DNA of 7,698 nt from an uncultured Halomicronema sp. (lineage in GTDB: Bacteria; Cyanobacteriota; Cyanobacteriia; Phormidesmidales; Phormidesmidaceae). The number at the start of each line of letters is the position of its first letter. The stretch's first letter is position 1. A program made the translations under genes and the position numbers. Of this stretch, positions 6,782 through 7,698 are shown piece after piece. The stretch covers positions 1 to 7,698 of the forward strand of contig CALCPB010001039.1 in NCBI GenBank assembly GCA_937897665.1, given 5' to 3'. Under the pieces are notes generated by a model, which was not told the origin of the DNA, searched no databases, and saw only the letters and a program-made list of their open reading frames with translations.

Positions 6782-6813
6782 CTGACACATCGAATAAATG
6801 AGAGCTATTCTCA
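6782..6813 (+). promoter_or_regulatory. Promoter-like element with Fur-like dyad
   Basis: CTGACA (6782-6787) is followed after 18 nt by TATTCT (6806-6811), a moderate promoter. Overlapping the -10 is TGAGAGCTATTCTCA (6799-6813), a 5-bp perfect inverted repeat TGAGA/TCTCA that agrees with 10 of 15 positions of the Fur 7-1-7 core. The distance from -35 to TGAGAG is 11 nt, the same as at the structured-RNA promoter. It could serve a long flavodoxin leader or a separate RNA. Confidence 0.35.
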
Positions 6814-7076
6814 ACCTGGTCACCCCCTCCAGCTTCTAATGACGACGACCAGCACCAGTTAAGAATGGGACGCCAAGAGCATGTCCCGATGGCCGGAACT
6901 GAGGATTGCCAAGCCTGAATGGAAGGCGCTTGCATGCTAGAGATGGGCTTGAGGTGCAGCTCCTTCCCAGTGGACTACTCGGCTATATCAGCATCACAGT
7001 GAACGCCAGTTTTACTTTTTGTTAATAGGAATAGATCGCATCAATCTGAAGTTGCGGTATAGTGAGCTAAGGCTAA

Positions 7077-7091
7077 TGAGAAGCAAACTCA
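7077..7091 (+). promoter_or_regulatory. Possible Fur-like operator upstream of flavodoxin
   Basis: TGAGAAGCAAACTCA has a perfect TGAG/CTCA outer dyad and lies 129 bp before the flavodoxin ATG. Iron-dependent Fur repression of flavodoxin is well established in cyanobacteria, so an operator is expected here. The inner bases match the consensus poorly, and no clear -35/-10 pair is seen beside it. Confidence 0.3.
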
Positions 7092-7220
7092 ATAGTGATC
7101 ATAGCGCCGGATAGTTCGTTATTCCTGAAGTCCTTTTCTGTGAGGGGTTCCAGTCTCTCCTTGGCGGCTATCTGTCGTGATGAACTCAGCAGCTTTATTG
7201 ACATTGAAAGAGTACAAATC

Positions 7221-7698
7221 ATGGCAAAAGTTGGATTGTTTTACGGTTCCACTACCGGTAAAACGGCCGATGCAGCGGAGCAAATGCAAACTGCATTAGG
7301 CGGTGATGCCGTCGTTGATCTACATGACATCAGCGAAAAGCGTGCGGCTGATTTGGCCGACTACGACTACCTCATCATTGGCTGCCCTACCTGGAATATC
7401 GGCGACCTGCAAGATGATTGGGATGCCATCTTGGATGACCTCGACGACGTTGACTTTAGCGGCAAGACGGTGGCCTATTTCGGCACGGGCGATCAAGTGG
7501 GCTATGCCGACAACTTTCAAGATGCGATGGGGATTTTGGAAGAAAAAATCGCGGAGCTGGGGGGCAAAACAGTCGGTTACTGGTCAGCCGATGGGTATGA
7601 GCACACGGACTCTAAGGCCATTCGCGACGGTAAGTTTTGTGGTCTCGCGTTGGACGACGACAACGAGTCTGACAAAACCGAAGAGCGCATCAATACCT
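7221..7698 (+). CDS. isiB: Flavodoxin, long-chain, iron-stress type (3' end cut by window edge)
   Basis: The frame gives 159 complete codons with no stop; long-chain flavodoxins are about 170 residues, so roughly ten are missing. It is a soluble FMN electron carrier that replaces ferredoxin after photosystem I when iron is scarce. Visible features are the phosphate-binding loop GSTTGKT (9-15), PTWNIG (56-61) with Trp58 as one isoalloxazine stacker, GTGDQVGYADNF (88-99) with Tyr95 as the other, and the long-chain insertion running about 120-142 (YWSADGYEHTDS...). The protein is strongly acidic, as is usual for docking to photosystem I and ferredoxin-NADP reductase. Identity as flavodoxin is secure; the symbol isiB is given because that is the cyanobacterial name for this protein, although no isiA lies in the window. 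The long 5' non-coding region with Fur-like dyads fits iron control. Confidence 0.95.
   Translation, partial: MAKVGLFYGSTTGKTADAAEQMQTALGGDAVVDLHDISEKRAADLADYDYLIIGCPTWNIGDLQDDWDAILDDLDDVDFSGKTVAYFGTGDQVGYADNFQDAMGILEEKIAELGGKTVGYWSADGYEHTDSKAIRDGKFCGLALDDDNESDKTEERINT

Larger units (their letters stand above)
6582..7220. other. 639-bp intergenic region between ClC and flavodoxin genes
   Basis: No credible protein gene is found on either strand: plus-strand ATGs close quickly, and a roughly 45-codon minus-strand frame starting near the flavodoxin ATG shows no protein-like pattern. The stretch holds one HIP1 octamer near 6740, a promoter-like element with a perfect TGAGA/TCTCA dyad at 6782-6813, small hairpins (CTGGTC 6816-6821 with GACCAG 6847-6852; GGGAC 6867-6871 with GTCCC 6883-6887), a T-rich patch near 7010-7022, and a second TGAG/CTCA dyad at 7077-7091. 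It probably carries the flavodoxin control region and perhaps a long leader or small RNA. Confidence 0.5.

Noticed and set aside
1..7698. CRISPR arrays, tRNA genes, insertion sequences and phage genes
   Set aside because: No regularly spaced repeats, tRNA-like cloverleaf with a GTTCRA arm, transposase-like protein or terminal inverted repeats with target duplications were seen.

Overview
The window looks cyanobacterial. The HIP1 octamer GCGATCGC occurs twelve times in 7.7 kb, far above chance. The genes also fit: a cyanobacterial-style GAF/histidine kinase, a sucrase/ferredoxin-like protein and a long-chain flavodoxin of the iron-stress (IsiB) type. Genus cannot be fixed from the sequence alone.

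Layout: (1) positions 1-331, minus strand, the N-terminal 110 codons of a sucrase/ferredoxin-like protein. (2) 540-2078, plus, a soluble histidine kinase with a cyanobacteriochrome/phytochrome-related GAF domain, divergent from gene 1. (3) 2181-4530, minus, a probable operon in the order unknown 150-aa protein, FecB/BtuF-like metal-chelate binding protein, TVP38/TMEM64 (VTT) membrane protein. The binding protein has no signal peptide and carries a C-terminal helix-turn-helix-like add-on. (4) 4531-5234 has no convincing protein gene. It holds what looks like a free-standing structured RNA of about 305 nt on the plus strand, with a near-consensus promoter (TTGACA-17-TATATA), a helix pairing its two ends, five internal hairpins and a strong intrinsic terminator at 5063-5099. 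(5) 5235-6581, minus, a ClC-family anion transporter whose usual gating glutamate position is leucine. (6) 6582-7220, a 639-bp non-coding stretch with two TGAG...CTCA dyads resembling Fur boxes. (7) 7221 to the window end, plus, a flavodoxin lacking only its last few residues.

How the parts may work together: flavodoxin is a known iron-starvation replacement for ferredoxin, and the FecB-like fold binds iron chelates or cobalamins. Fur-like TGAGA/TCTCA sequences lie at the RNA promoter, ahead of the flavodoxin, and possibly ahead of the 150-aa gene. An iron-responsive neighbourhood including an undescribed small RNA is therefore a reasonable hypothesis. It rests on weak operator matches and has not been tested. 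The kinase and the ClC protein have no visible link to this theme.
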